The position numbers and the translations under genes are program-made. 64,000 nucleotides of DNA, taken from assembly GCA_945859605.1 (NCBI GenBank), contig OX243814.1, positions 31,021,173-31,085,172 of the forward strand, given 5' to 3'. The notes beneath the pieces are model-generated. The model saw nothing but the letters and a program-made list of their open reading frames with translations, was not told the DNA's origin and made no database searches. Positions within the stretch are counted from its first letter, which is position 1. The number at the start of each line of letters is the position of its first letter. The stretch is from Lumbricus rubellus. Lineage: Eukaryota; Annelida; Clitellata; Crassiclitellata; Lumbricidae. Positions 20,641 to 33,364 of this stretch are shown here, one piece after another.

Positions 20641-21635
20641 ACAACATAGATCATACCCGTGAATCTATAGACTGCTTTCCGCGACTTCGTTATAGGGGTG
20701 AGATTACTACAAACCGTGGCATGGTGCCATATGTGGGGACTTATTGGTACAGGGTTTGTGGGGGGCGAGCGAGCGGCCGATCGCCTTCGCGCGAAGCGCT
20801 GGGCAGATGGAGGGGTTTGGGGGCAGAGAATGCCTCTTTACATTATTGAAATTTTTGGAATTTCCACACTGTAGTGGTAGTATTTTAGGCTGTCATTTTA
20901 ACGAAATTGCTCATCATTTCAGTGCATGGGGTGGTTAGATCATAGATAGGCCAAGTGATCGAATGTGCTAACTAATCATTCTTACGTTTCTCTCTTCCGC
21001 TCTCTGTCTCTTTGTCTGTCCGTGTGTCTGTCTGTCTGTCTGAGGTCTAAATCTACCGTGTTCTGTCCTCTCAATGACCCCCCTCCCATCAAGGTTTAGA
21101 TGCAAATCTATTTACCCGCACGCTTCATCCATCCATATGCACTTTTCCGTCTGCTCCACGTTGTCACCATCCCTCCGCCGGGCCTATAATATGCGCCAAT
21201 AAAGTCAACAACCGTGCCATCTGAGAAATCAAGTGAAATCGATCCGTCGCATTGGGACACCACACATACACACACCCACACACATGCACACACACACATG
21301 CACACCGAAATACATATTCTGACGTAGGCCTATACATGAACTCATGCAACAGGTTTTGGACGCAACGAATAGTACGACCAGACTGGGAAGTGCACGTGCC
21401 TTTAACTCGGTATATATGCCTATGAGTCTTTGCCTGTGCCGTGTACTTTGCTGCTTAGGTCTGTTACGTGTATGCTCAACTGTGCGTGTATATACTGTGC
21501 GCTCAATAATGCATGTACATTGACTGATGAGGGTGTTTTTTATATTGGGCAAGTTCGTCACATGGGGGAAAACAAGCAGTGACAGCAGAACGCTCTCTCA
21601 CACTCGTGCCACTGTGCAGTCCTGTAAAATGAAGA

Positions 21636-21830
21636 GACAGGAGGAGGAGGTGGAGGAGGAAAAGGAGAAGAGGAGGACATGAAGAGTAAGGAGAAGTAGG
21701 TGGAGGACATGAAGTAGGAGGACATGAAGTAGTAAGGGGAGGAGGAATAGGAGTAGGAGAAGCAGGAGAAGGTAGAGGAGAGTAGGAGGAGTATTTGGAG
21801 AAGGAGGAGGAGAAAGTGGAGGGAGGCATT
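21636..21830. repeat. Purine-rich tract
   Basis: Nearly 200 bp of GGAGGA/GAAG-type sequence with few pyrimidines on the plus strand. A simple repeat, possibly able to form triplex DNA; no coding role. Confidence 0.85.
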
Positions 21831-23140
21831 GACATGAACAGCTGCACAAACAGGATGAACCATATTCTTCTGAAAACAATGCAGTAGAATTTAATATGAA
21901 CCAATGACAGCTGCAGTTCAAGCAGTAGACCCTCATAAACTGCAGTTCCCAGGAGTTCAATTAGCCAGTATTAAAAAAAAACTGTGCACTTCAAAACACC
22001 TAAATAATGCAAAAGCAGGTCTCCGGAATTCACAAGGTTATACAAATCCGCGTCAGGGAGACCAATGCCAGATCAAACCCTGGGGCAAGGACACTAGTAT
22101 TAGGATCCATTGCTTTCTTGAAAAACAAGAACCCTTTAAATTAGAAATCTTTTATTAGGTGATGTGTTACGTCTGTGTTTCAAATCCCACAACGCATAGT
22201 AAAAGGCCACAGCATGATGACGATGACAACTCTTGTCACTCGAAAATAACAAACTATAATTAACATGATCGTTGAGTTGACTATTATTTAGGAAAACCAA
22301 GTTGTTCATTGTCAGAAATGACAACCATATCCTAGATACTCTATCGATGATGCCATTGTTTCCAAGACACACTACATCTACGACGATGATGATGACATGC
22401 CACGATGATTACATGATCATGGCGATCGATATTACTGTCATAGTCGATCGGGCAGAATGGTTATCGTGAAATGCCTATTCTCCCACCGGAAAACCTTTGG
22501 CGACGTTATCTACAAAATATACGAAAACTCCCATGGATGCAACAATGTATTGCTTAAGAAGAGATACAATTAATTAAAACTACTGCATCTGATAATGTCA
22601 GTAAAATTCTGTACATTTTTATTCATTTGAATTCAGCCGAAAGCAGTTTACTGGAATCAGTTGAAAATCTGTAGTTCTTAAAATATACAAATACCTACAG
22701 CAGTCAGCAGAGGCAAGCATGTATAAATTGTGCATTATATTAATTAGTTCTTTTGAACTTATAGAAACCTTCAAGAAACCTATCCGGGAGCGTTCCCAGC
22801 CAAGACCATCATGAACCATTCAATATCAAAAATGTATTCCCATGAAAACAAAGGTCATCATTGATATTGAGAGCTGGATAGGTTATGAAGTGCCACAGTG
22901 CAGCAGCCGTATGCTTCTAAGCTGTGAATGCCTTAACCACCACAACAACACACCAAGTCTAGGCCCAAGACCAAAACAATATACAAGTATTCACACTGGA
23001 AGGGTGCAGCCAGATGTTCAAAAAATAAATCACCATTCCCTGTAATCCAAGGTTTTGAATGCCAGAACGAACTTTCGAAAACATTGAGCAAACATTTTGT
23101 GCTATGAGTTCCATGACAAGGAATTAAATTAAAAACCATT

Positions 23141-23352
23141 GTTTGTTTGTATGTGCACTTGTTATAGCGCCCTTTCAAGCTCTCTACTCAGAAGCGCTCC
23201 CGAATGCAGAGCGGACACTACATCGGAGTTTCACGCCAAAGCACTGAGCAAATTGTGAGTGAAGGACTTGCCCAAGGTCCTTACGCGGCGAGGTGGATTC
23301 GAACCTCGAACCTTCAGGCTCCAAGGCAACGACGCCACACCACTGCGCCCCA
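23141..23352 (-). repeat. tRNA-derived SINE
   Basis: Minus-strand copy with the B box GGTTCGAATCC and a GGGGCGCAGTGGTG start; the tail is GTTTGTTTGTATGTGCAC on the plus strand. Confidence 0.8.
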
Positions 23353-23535
23353 CATTGGTGTTGGGACAAACTACCAGTAAGCAATCTTTACATGTTAACC
23401 AACATCTCATGCCAAATATTTTTTTCTCAAGTATTTTCACTTAATAATTACATCACGATTTCCACCACTTAACATTCTTCCATCAGCAAATTGATAAGCT
23501 GAGAATTATTTAAGTTCTTATTATCATCTACTTAC

Positions 23536-26500
23536 GACATTAGTATCTGCAATGAATGACAAATCGTGGAGCATTTCGTCGATGAAATCGTCCGATATCA
23601 AGACCTAAAACAACACCAAATGAATTGATAAATAACACCATAAAAATGACACTACTGCAAAAAATGCATTGATGAAGCATGGAACAGCAGAAGCTCATGC
23701 CACAACTGTTTGCAATGACGCAAGCAAAGTTATGGCAAATCTACTAGTCTTACTTTACATACAATCCACAGCCTAACCAGACCATATTCTGATATATGTG
23801 ACCCGCTATATGAAAAGGTACCATAAGTCGGGTTTGGAGTTATTATGCCTTCACAAACCAGCTAAGTGAGCTGAACATTTTGCTGAAAACCAGATCAAAA
23901 TCGGATGATAAATGACCGACTTATAATGATGTTCATGAAAAAGTTGCCACTTATTTCCATCGATGAGTATCGTGGGGTCTTGCACACTGGGAGCGCTTCT
24001 GAGCGATTTATCCTACAAGAGGTTCATAACAAATTCTCAGTGTTGTCTATTATTATTATCAGTGTTATTAGCTTAAAACGTCCTTTTCACCTGCTGCTAA
24101 AAATACCAAGATTTCAAATTTGATAATATAAAAAAAAAATTCCCCCACGTCTTTATGCGCAATTTCTCGCGAAACTGTACGCCGACTTATGGTACCTTAT
24201 CATATAGCGGGACACATATGTAGCACCTGAATGTGAAGTAGACCAATTTAGGTTTAATTGGTAAAAGTAATCAAGGTACACAGTTCTAATCCATAACAAT
24301 CAGACAAGAAATCATTAAAAATGAAATCTTCCATCTCAACTCTTGCCTTTCTCTTCATAGTGTAAATTCAAATAAGAATACAATGAAACAGTCATATGTA
24401 TAAATTGTTGCAATTATTATTATTATTGGTGTATTTTCATTCTGACCTGAAGCCAGGGACCGTGCGCTGCAAACGGATTTTGTTCCGTCGCAATTGAACC
24501 GACGACACTCGACGAAACGAGCGTGATCGCAGCTTCGTTAAGGACACTCTTGAAAGTGAAATGCCGGCCGTGCTTCAGTCGCCCACTAAACCAAAGACAA
24601 TCACACTGTCACTGTTTTCAGCAACAAAGACAAAAGCATGCTAACAATTACAACACACATAGACACACGAGCATGCATGCACACACAAACTTTTGTATGG
24701 CGAGTGTAGCTAAGTGGCTGGTGGTTCATGAATACATACATTGTGGGAACTGCCACCTGCTTTTTATTTTTTATATTTTCTCGCATTTGCTATACAGAGC
24801 AAATTGTTGTTGTTGGGAGCATCAAGTCAGTCATGAAGTTAATTCGAGGAATGCATAAATCTCTACTGTCGATACAGGTACAATGGTGTATAAACAAAAC
24901 AATAACCTATCAAGTCCTGGCATTCTTAGAAGAATAGCCGTTGTCACTTATAAAGCTCAGTATCCTTTTAGTCAGCCACTGAGAAGCCAAGCCTGCAGTG
25001 CCCCATTCCCTTGGTAACATTCAACAGGAACCTGGTCAGGCAAACAACTGGGAGCACAGAAATCAAAATGGGAGGAAGCAGCCCAGCATAGCTTTTATAT
25101 CCGTCACATGACAGATCACGTCAATTGATAACTCTTCAGAATCACTGCCATCCTACTTTATGAGGTCACTTAGCAGGTGCAAAATAAGGTGCAAAGTGTA
25201 TACATATAAATACATCAGGAAAAAGTGCTTATCAGAAAGGCAACAGATTTTCTAAGCCAATGATCTCGATATTGCAAGGAGGCAGCACAGCAGACCAGTA
25301 GACAAACAACATATTGACGTGTATCTGTGATGTCTGCGAAAAGACAACCTTGTTTAAGAAATTTTTTAAACAGAACTTGACTCACCTAATTGACACAAAG
25401 TTAACACATCATTATACAAACACTAAAATCTTCAGTCCCTACTCAAAATTCAGTGTAAAACTCAGTATGCTTCACAAATTCTTGTACGCAAAGACTTACC
25501 GTAACGCGAGTGGCAACATGGCACCAGTTTCTAAGTTGAGTTTGATGTGAACCGCTTCAAACGTCTGCGTTCGCACAAGATCTGACGGAACCTCACTACT
25601 CGTCGAACTGTCAAATGACCCTTTACGTGCAGCGCTTCTGTTTCTGTGGTGAAACAATGACCACGATAATGCACAGGTGCTTAACAAATTGGTATTCACT
25701 GCCTGCACAACCTATGCACATTGCACACCATGTAACAAATGAGTTTAATTAATTCTTTACCAGTGCAACTTCACACAGTGAGTGTCCATCTGAGTTTCCC
25801 TTTGATACTCTAAGGCTTAAATGACTATTATTGTCAATAACTGAACATTAGTGAAATTAGTTCATTTCAAAGATGAACAAAGTAAAAAACATTAAAAATC
25901 CAGGCAGGTTAGCTTTATGTCAGAGTTACTCCAAAAAACCCAAGAAAAGTCATTTTTAAATAACGATACATTAGAGAGCATTTAACAGAACCGTAATTTA
26001 ATCAATCATTCTTCCACACACTTTTATAACGACAATTTTAACATTTCTTTAACAATGATGAAGATAACATTGAACCTAGCAAATGATACTTGGAATTCCA
26101 ATCTACAATCAATTCTACATAACAAATTTAAAACATATAAAGTCAATCAATTTGAGAATATTGAAATAAACTAACTCATTTGCCTCCAGCTGACTTTCGT
26201 TCTGTTTCGATTTGATTGAAGGCAGAACAGGAAGCGTGTTAACGAGGCCTTTCTTCAGTGTCTGTTTGATCTGCTCAGATTCTAAAAGAATGCATTTACA
26301 GTTCAGTTCAACAGACGCATAAGACAAACAGCGCTTTATAATAAGACACTTAGATAAGAATATTCTTTAATTGACCAATTGCTATCTGCATTTGGTGTTC
26401 ACAGTACATGGTATAATAAACGAACAAAACCTATATAACCAATCAAACAACAACAGCGTACAACCAATCGGCTGATAGCTCTTGTTAACCGGCTAAACAA

Positions 26501-29500
26501 ATAGCTGGACCAAACTAAGTAATCTCTATGTGTTAACCAACAGTTAAATAGTTTTTCTTAAGTATTTTCACTGCTAAGAAATGTAAAACCTATCAGTGAC
26601 ACTTTAGCAGTAGAAAAGTTACTGCTATTGCCTGAAAAGAAGCTCAACTGACAAATACTGACTCAGCAACTGGGTTTTCTGTTCAGAATGTTAACAGAAT
26701 GTGCATATTCAAAAGCAAACTGGCCTATTATCATCATCTTGCTCATGTTGACAGTAATACCAAAAAGTCTTCAGAGTACATTAAATTAAATGTGGGCACG
26801 AACATACTCTAACAGCATATCCTCAAGTTTCACACCAAGTGCAGTAAGAAAACAAAAACTGATTCACGCAAGATTTAAAGCAAATTTCAAATTACGAAGA
26901 GCCCATAACTTAAACGAGCATTCAAGAGCAACTGGAAGACAATTAAATTTATTATGAAATTGACAAATAAAAGACACGAGCCAAACCAAAATGACTTCTA
27001 TAATAATAATAATAATAATTTATATGGTGCCATATCATCACTAAACTTAAAACTGTTCTTTTTAGGTGCGCTGGAGTCGGGAGCACCTCTGAGTAGTTTT
27101 TTTTACTTGAAGGAGCGCTATATAAATGTTCGAATGAATGAATAAAACGGCCATGCCAATGCAAGGGCGCCATGTACCATAATTAGACAACTGTCGACGA
27201 GCTGCTTCCCCGCTCTCTCGTTTGCCAGCATCCTTGCTGCTGATGCTGTTCTCTTTGTTGTCTTCACCATCATCATCATGTCCTGCCGAGCGCAGATGCA
27301 AGGCAGACTCGAGTGATGCATCCTCCCAAGAACACCGACCTGATACGCCGCTCAGATTTGAGCCATCGTTGGCAATACCCTGATCAACTTGTTCCTGTGT
27401 ACGACATAGAAAAACTCAGTGCATAGAGCCAAAGACTATATACGAATTTTGTAAATTTAAAATTTAATCATGTGGCTCCATCTATGAAACATAGTTGACT
27501 GATCTTCTTATCATCACTAAATACTGCTTAACCCTTTGAACCCGACAGGCCGGAGTTATCCATAGAGTTACGAGAGCCCCGAGTTCAAAGGGTTAAGAAG
27601 AAAACCATCAATTTATAATCAAATCCTTGAAAATGAAGCCTGCAACCATCAGGGTTTTCAACGCAACTAGTATGTAAAAACTACCATGAATTCACATACA
27701 ACCCATGTGCATATCAACACCATCTAGCTCCTCAGATGATGTACCGTCACATAAAGCCAACATTTGAAATCTGAGGCTAAGGATTATTTCAATTCAGAGC
27801 AGGGCTGAAAGTGAGCCGGGTCTGCGACCCGGCATCGATTAATTATCGAGACCTGCTGTTGCCGGGTCTCAGCAGGGTCGCAAAAACGGTCGCCAGGTGC
27901 CAAAAATAGGTAAAAATGGTAGGATTTTGGACAATTTTGGTCAAATGACTAAAACAAAGTCGTCCGAAACATTTATGGGTCAAAGGCGTGTTCGTCTGCC
28001 AAAGTCATACCCGGCAACTTTTCCAAACCATTTTCAGCCCTGATTCAGAGTAAATGCAAATCTTTTTGAAATACATGTAACTATTGATCCTCACAGTTTA
28101 CGAGGACATTACCTGCAATTGTGGATCAATGTCAAAAACGGTTTCTCCTCTCCTCATATCAGTTATCAGCCATATCCCACCAGCCCTGCGCAATAAACAT
28201 AAATTAAAATTTATTACAAAGTCAACAACCAAGGAAATTATCTGCACCTGACAAGTCGAAATAATTATTTTCACAAGTGGTCTTCAGTTAATCAGTTCAC
28301 TTGATATCATCTTAGTTAACCTGATTTCAGCATTTCAGACAAAAATCTCTTAAACAGCAAACTGCACTGGATCCCATAAAGTTCTTCTCTAGTGCTGCTC
28401 ACATCAAAAACTAACCTTGTATAGGCTTCTGCCATTGAAAGGTTCCAAATGTACTCTAATGCGTGTGATTTATGTCTGTTATTGATATTTGATTAGAAAT
28501 ACAACAAAGAAGTGACACACCTAACAGTAAGACAACAAGGCAGATTGGTCAGAAAAATGAAGTCTTGGAGTACGAAAAAATCATCAGAATTAAAATAAAC
28601 CACAACTTAAATACTATTAAAGGCTCAAGTCACTGTAAACATCTGCATAAATCGGTTACTAAATTTCATTTCTTCGCCATTTCTAACATGGCGAACAAAT
28701 ATATGAGATGATAATGATGGTCATCATACACAACAGAACCCTAAGGTAACCAAAAGAGTAGCAATGGTGGACGCATTGGTGGTGCAATATGGCAGAATAA
28801 TAACACACTAAATGCCAATTTTGTTCATTAAAGAAATGCTGGAGGCCAACTAACTGACCCATGAATCGTCTTGATGAGGTCCAAAAGTCCCGGACCGTTC
28901 CAATGTTGAGCAGCTTTTAGTTCCTCTGCACAAACTCCAACGACCTACAAGGTCAAAGCCATCGTCACTTACAACGGAAAGTAACTCAAGGACGAGGTTT
29001 TTTGCTTTTGTGACGTTTTCTACTGTGGGTCCCGCTATCGGGAATGGCCTCCCACTAACCTTGCGACTTATGCCTAGGCTAAATTCACCTGGTTTTTATA
29101 AGTTGCTCAAATTGTATTTTTTTAGCTGTGGCTGGACTGGGAGCGCCTCTGAGTAGGTTTCTTGAAGAGGCACTATGTAAATTCTCAAAATGAATGAATG
29201 AATGACGTACAGCAGAGGAACATTTTAAAGACAATTTCAACAATTCTCTCTCTTGGTAAGGTTAGTTTTACAGTTGGTCATGTTAATTACTATTTAAAAG
29301 CAGATAAACATCAATTGCCTGATGGTAACTACTGCAAACATATAATTCTAAAAAAATTTAAAAAGAAAGACAATAAGTGATTAGTTACATAATTAAATAA
29401 GCACAGACCCAAGGTCAATAACAATGCAATCTCAACTCCCTCTACAGATGGATATTATTTGTGCACTTTAACCACCTTTCGGGAGCGCCTCTGAGTAGAA

Positions 29501-32500
29501 AGCACATACAGACCGACCTTTCTAACATTCACATTAATACCAGTTCCAAAGCATTCAGCCAAGAACCTCATCTTAGATGCCCTCCCAAAAACTCAAGAAC
29601 TCTGAACTACGTAATCAGCTCGACTGACTTCACCATGTAAAGAAAGTTCAGGTACGTAGTTTACCTGTACGAAGTTGACGGTGCCAAAGGCCGTCGCAAC
29701 CGGCTGCAGCTGCGGGTCCTCGGTCATCATCATGTGCTGAATCCGCGACTCGCTTCCATCGAGAGGTGCATACCAAGGGATGTGGTCGCCAGCACATAGC
29801 GTGTTCTCTGCATCATCAAACAGGTTGCCATGACAACACAGATGATACGCAAACATGCATCCCATAATGACAAATTTGTATCGAATTACCATACAACAGT
29901 GATTCCCAACCTTTTTTGACTTTAGGGACACTTTTCTAAGTTGGAGGACACAAGGGCCATTTTTTCTTAGTTTAAGGACATTAGGGCATTCAGAGGGCCA
30001 CAATTCTAAAATTTAATTAACAAAAAGCATACGAGTGCCATTTTTGTGGTCTGGCGGGCCATTTTTTAAGGCCTCGTGGGCCACAAGTTGGGAACTGCTG
30101 CCATACAATACATAAGCACAGTTACCAACAAACTTGTGTCCATGACACAAATGCTCTAAATGTAACTGAGTTTTATGCCACTAAAATTGACTAATCTATA
30201 ATATATTTTCTTCTTCTGCAGTGTCACTGCACCTTATACTAAAGTCACTGATCACTAGCAGTTTAGGAAATACAGCCAATCATGCCTACATCGTTTAGGA
30301 GTCAGAGGAAACACACAAAGAACCAAAATAGGTCCTGTCATTGCAGTCATCTGATCACAACATAAGCCTTTAATACAGGTAGTGGCAACAATAACATTAA
30401 TTATTCCAGAACACTGTAAACGATGAGAGTGTACTGAAAAAGTGAGACTTGGAAACCACTGCAGTTCACCACCAAAGTTTTAAGCAAGAGATGCTACAAC
30501 TTTTCTGAACAGTGTTGCGCTCTCATTGTGTTATATTAAAATCATGTTTGTTACGATAATTAACATATTAACATTTACATCTAACTGTATATACCAGTAA
30601 CCTTTTATCATTCACATATATACCAGTGTGTCTTCAATAAATGCTACCATGATAAGATTGATTTCATTCGTTCATTCATTCGTTCATTTAAAGAATTTAT
30701 ATAGCGTCTCTTCAAGAAACCTACTCAGCGGTGCTCTCAGCCCAGCCACAGTTAAAAACTCTAACCCTAACCTGAGATACATAACTGTTGCATACAATGA
30801 ACTGAATCTGACTCTAAAGTAACTAACTAAGTTCAATATACCTGACTGGAAAACATATCGGGCAAGGGCCTGGAGAAGGCCAGCAGGCCATGTCGGTGGA
30901 GCTGTTTCACCTTCTTCACACTTCAGTCGAAATGTCAGCTCAAATCCAAAACCACTTGGACCATCAGGTCCTGTACACCTGCAATTGGCAAAAAGTGGAC
31001 ACACATAAAAATAATACAGAAAGAGTGCAACGAGTATGTAAAAACAAACATGAATTCACAATCAACGCATGTGCACACCAAAACAATATACACGGTTAAA
31101 ACTCGCATTGATCAGTCTCTCTCTCTGCTTGTATTTGCAATGCATGTAATGTTATGTAATGTTATGTGATGAGCAAATAATTGAGCATCTATTTAGCATC
31201 TTTCAAACACTTCCCAAAAGCTCAGCTAGCTAGCATGGTGATCCAGTGATCCAAACACGTCAACTGTAGGTTACCAGAAATGTGTGAATCACTTGAAATA
31301 GAATATTGTTAGACACCTTGTGTCTTTATCAAATTCTGCTGTACATACTGCTCTTGTCATTAAACTCATATGTTATTTAAACCCGGGGCCTACTTTTCTT
31401 ATAAGCATCACTAGACAAACGTAAAAAATGGAGGCCCGTCTGGGATATGAACCCGGGACCTCTCCCAATTTTGTTCCCAGAAATGTTTATATTATATTAT
31501 GGATCGTACTTTGGGGCATTCGTTAACTTCGCCGACCCTACGGGCCGACTTGTGCTTTACGGTGGGGGGGGTGGGGGGATATGTTAGACACCTTGTGTCT
31601 TTATCAAATTCTGCTGTACATACTGCTCTTGCCATTAAACTCATATGTTATTTAAACCCGGGGCCTACTTTTTTTATAATCATCACTAGACAAACGTAAC
31701 AATATGCATATCCAGTTATTCACTCAGAAGGAAAGTTTTCCAAGATATAGATAGGTCCAATGCAAGAAAACGTCTAATGAGCAATTGAGCATCAAAATAT
31801 CAATGTGTGGAAGTTACAACTTGCAAATCTTCGCCAGCAGCACAGCATACTGACTCGTAACTCGAAGACAAAGATTCTCCTACTCACTCGTGAACCCTTC
31901 CGTCACCGTGGAGATTGGTCAGTCCAAAGCTGACGTAGTGCCAGTGCGGTGGAATACCTCGTTTCAGGTTTCCATTGTTTTTGTACATACTGATGTAGTC
32001 CAGCGGGTCTGGACCTCCTAACCTGAAATTCATATCAACAAAGATGAATGGTCAAAAATATTTTATTTGTTTCTAACACCAACCGTAGCAACCACTTTTT
32101 CATACAGTGTAGAAACATTGATGTTAAATTGTCAGTAGATAAAATCCCGGCAACTGTGTGTTAACCCTTTAATGCCGGAGGATATGGGATTTCCAATATC
32201 ATTTACTACCATCTCGGCATTAAAGGGTTAAAGAACTGCAGATTAGCAGACTATGGTGGAATTCAGTAAATTATATGATTTATGAAAGTTCAACTGCAGC
32301 TAGAAAACTCAGACTGTATGATGTGAAGGAACCAGCCCTCTAGCTACCAGACAATTGAGCACAATTACTTTCAAAGACCACATCGTTGTTTCAAAATGGG
32401 GGAAAACAATAGCGATTTCATCCCAGACATTTAACACGTTTACCGTGTAATAAAAATTTTCTTAGTAAAAATTTGGACGAGTTAACTCGGGGATCACGGT

Positions 32501-33364
32501 AAAGGGGTTAATGATCCTGGCTATATAGTGATATCTACTATTTCCAAATATTATCTTAACAAAGAAGACTGGTCATTATATCTGTATAAAATTTAGCTGC
32601 TGCATTATGGCTGTGACAGCAGTTAAGTTCTTAGCATGTGAGCTAGATTGGTCATGTAGCAAGCAAGGGAACAAGCACCATAATAATCTGACACAAGACC
32701 GACTACTAGGTGTGGAACCTGTATGTTTTTCGGGAGTGAATACATGTAACAGTGCATACTGCATCTAAGAATTATGAACGACAATATTCTTGCCTTTGTT
32801 TCCACCAAAGATCACTGTGTAACACTGTACAACACAGCAAATCCATGTATCGTACATGTGTTAATTCATTCAGAGAATTTATATAGTGCCTCTTGAGCCT
32901 ACTGAGAGGCGTTCCAATTACAGCCATGGTTAAACAGAGAAAGATGACTCAAATAGTGGGCAGAAATTAGGCAACTTATTGTTGTAGTTCAGCTCAAGTG
33001 GGAGTCCATTAAACATTGAGGGTGCTCCACACTACAAAACCTCGAACAAAGGCGCATTGCTAAACATAGTTTGAACTATGCCTAATTAAAAAGATTGAGA
33101 ACTACAGAATAAACGTAACTTATGATAGTTGACACAACAACCAACGTTATATTAGCATTGTTTACAAACAGATATTCAGACAATCAGTGAGTAGGTGACC
33201 CACCAGAATTTGACGACTGCTGTGACTTGGAGGGGGTTCGGCTGATCGGGATATATCCTCCGACAGGCGGAGTAGATCGCCTGGAGACCAGGCGCTGTGA
33301 CAATAGGACTTCCACCTGGATTTCCATTCGATATCGGTCGAAACGACTCAACTCCGCTCGCCAT
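23536..33364 (-). CDS. SUFU: Suppressor of fused (SUFU), 11 exons found, last short exon missing
   Basis: SUFU binds GLI/Ci transcription factors in cytosol and nucleus and represses Hedgehog signalling. Exons, all with GT-AG borders and fitting phases: 33364-33204, 32022-31888, 30978-30842, 29807-29665, 28944-28859, 28185-28113, 27394-27178, 26281-26176, 25643-25500, 24585-24447, 23604-23536. They give about 470 residues; vertebrate SUFU has about 484. Family stretches seen include IYPDQPNPLQVTAVVKFWLG, GPDGPSGFGFELTFRLK, GLLQALARYVFQSENTLCAG, LITDMRRGETVFDIDPQLQ, GSNLSGVSGRCSW and NPFAAHGPWLQVLISDDF. The acidic, poorly conserved linker is in the 27394 exon. The start is the only ATG in frame in the first exon. 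The last roughly 20 residues (the KLPKEYSWPE-like tail of the family) should follow 23536 but I could not find them. Introns carry the TRIM, hAT and TTAA elements listed separately. Confidence 0.96.
23795..24219. mobile_element. MITE with 37-bp terminal inverted repeats
   Basis: The left end reads TATGTGACCCGCTATATGAA, continuing to a TACCATAAGTCGG motif. The right end is its reverse complement with only a few mismatches. No transposase. It lies in the SUFU intron between exons 24585-24447 and 23604-23536. Confidence 0.8.
27528..27596. mobile_element. TTAA-bounded short element, second family
   Basis: Starts TTAACCCTTTGAACCCG and ends GAGTTCAAAGGGTTAA, inverted ends with TTAA borders. Its interior differs from the 3261 family. 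SUFU intron. Confidence 0.65.
27800..28042. mobile_element. hAT-type MITE with perfect 8-bp target duplication
   Basis: Ends CAGGGCTGAAA and TTTTCAGCCCTG are inverted. ATTCAGAG flanks the element at 27792-27799 and 28043-28050. The same element is at 58424-58667, with related or degraded copies at 58860-59019 and 60841-61163. SUFU intron. Confidence 0.9.
29897..30100. mobile_element. hAT-type MITE, different family, perfect 8-bp duplication
   Basis: Starts CAGTGATTCCCAACC and ends GTTGGGAACTGCTG, inverted ends, flanked on both sides by CCATACAA. About 204 bp, rich in GGGCCA motifs, no transposase. It sits 90 bp from SUFU exon 29807-29665, in the intron upstream of it. Confidence 0.9.
30660..30745. 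repeat. Fragment of the 'TTTATATAGCG' repeat after an (ATTC)n tract
   Basis: CATTCATTCGTTCATT simple repeat leads into TTTATATAGCGTCTCTTCAA and CTACTCAGCGGTGCTC. Same family as at 10848, 32870 and 61590. Confidence 0.65.
31307..31701. mobile_element. TRIM-like mini LTR retrotransposon, 395 bp
   Basis: Two nearly identical direct repeats of about 120 bp (31307-31426 and 31582-31701) start TGTTAGACACC; the right copy ends in CA. Right after the left repeat comes TGGAGGCCCGTCTGGGAT, followed by ATGAACCCGGGACCTCT. The reverse complement of these looks like the 3' half of a tRNA including terminal CCA, i.e. a primer-binding site. Just before the right repeat is a purine-rich GGTGGGGGGGGTGGGGGG tract. 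ATAT flanks both sides. There is no gag or pol. It sits in the SUFU intron between exons 32022 and 30978. Confidence 0.75.
32161..32231. mobile_element. TTAA-bounded hairpin MITE, copy 4
   Basis: Full copy of the 3261 family: TTAACCCTTTAATGCCGG at the left and CGGCATTAAAGGGTTAA at the right. SUFU first or second intron. Confidence 0.75.
32431..32511. mobile_element. TTAA-bounded short element, third family
   Basis: Starts TTAACACGTTTACCGTG and ends CACGGTAAAGGGGTTAA. Related to the inner element of the nested pair at 54804-54885 by its TTAACACGTT start. Confidence 0.6.

Larger units (their letters stand above)
20417..23535. other. Intergenic region between two convergent genes
   Basis: Should contain the 3' UTRs of the membrane-protein gene and SUFU, and probably SUFU's unlocated last coding exon. 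It holds a dispersed repeat at 20478-20640 (second copy at 60105), a CA-rich tract at 21262-21303, a purine-rich tract (GGAGGA type) at 21636-21830 and a SINE at 23141. No other gene seen. Confidence 0.6.

Noticed and set aside
21503..21960. Ser/Pro/Leu-rich frames on the minus strand
   Set aside because: Composition effect of the purine-rich tract at 21636-21830.
22619..22819. Possible last exon of SUFU (contains an acceptor-like CTACAG and a short tail)
   Set aside because: The phase does not fit exon 23604-23536 and the residues do not resemble the family C-terminus.
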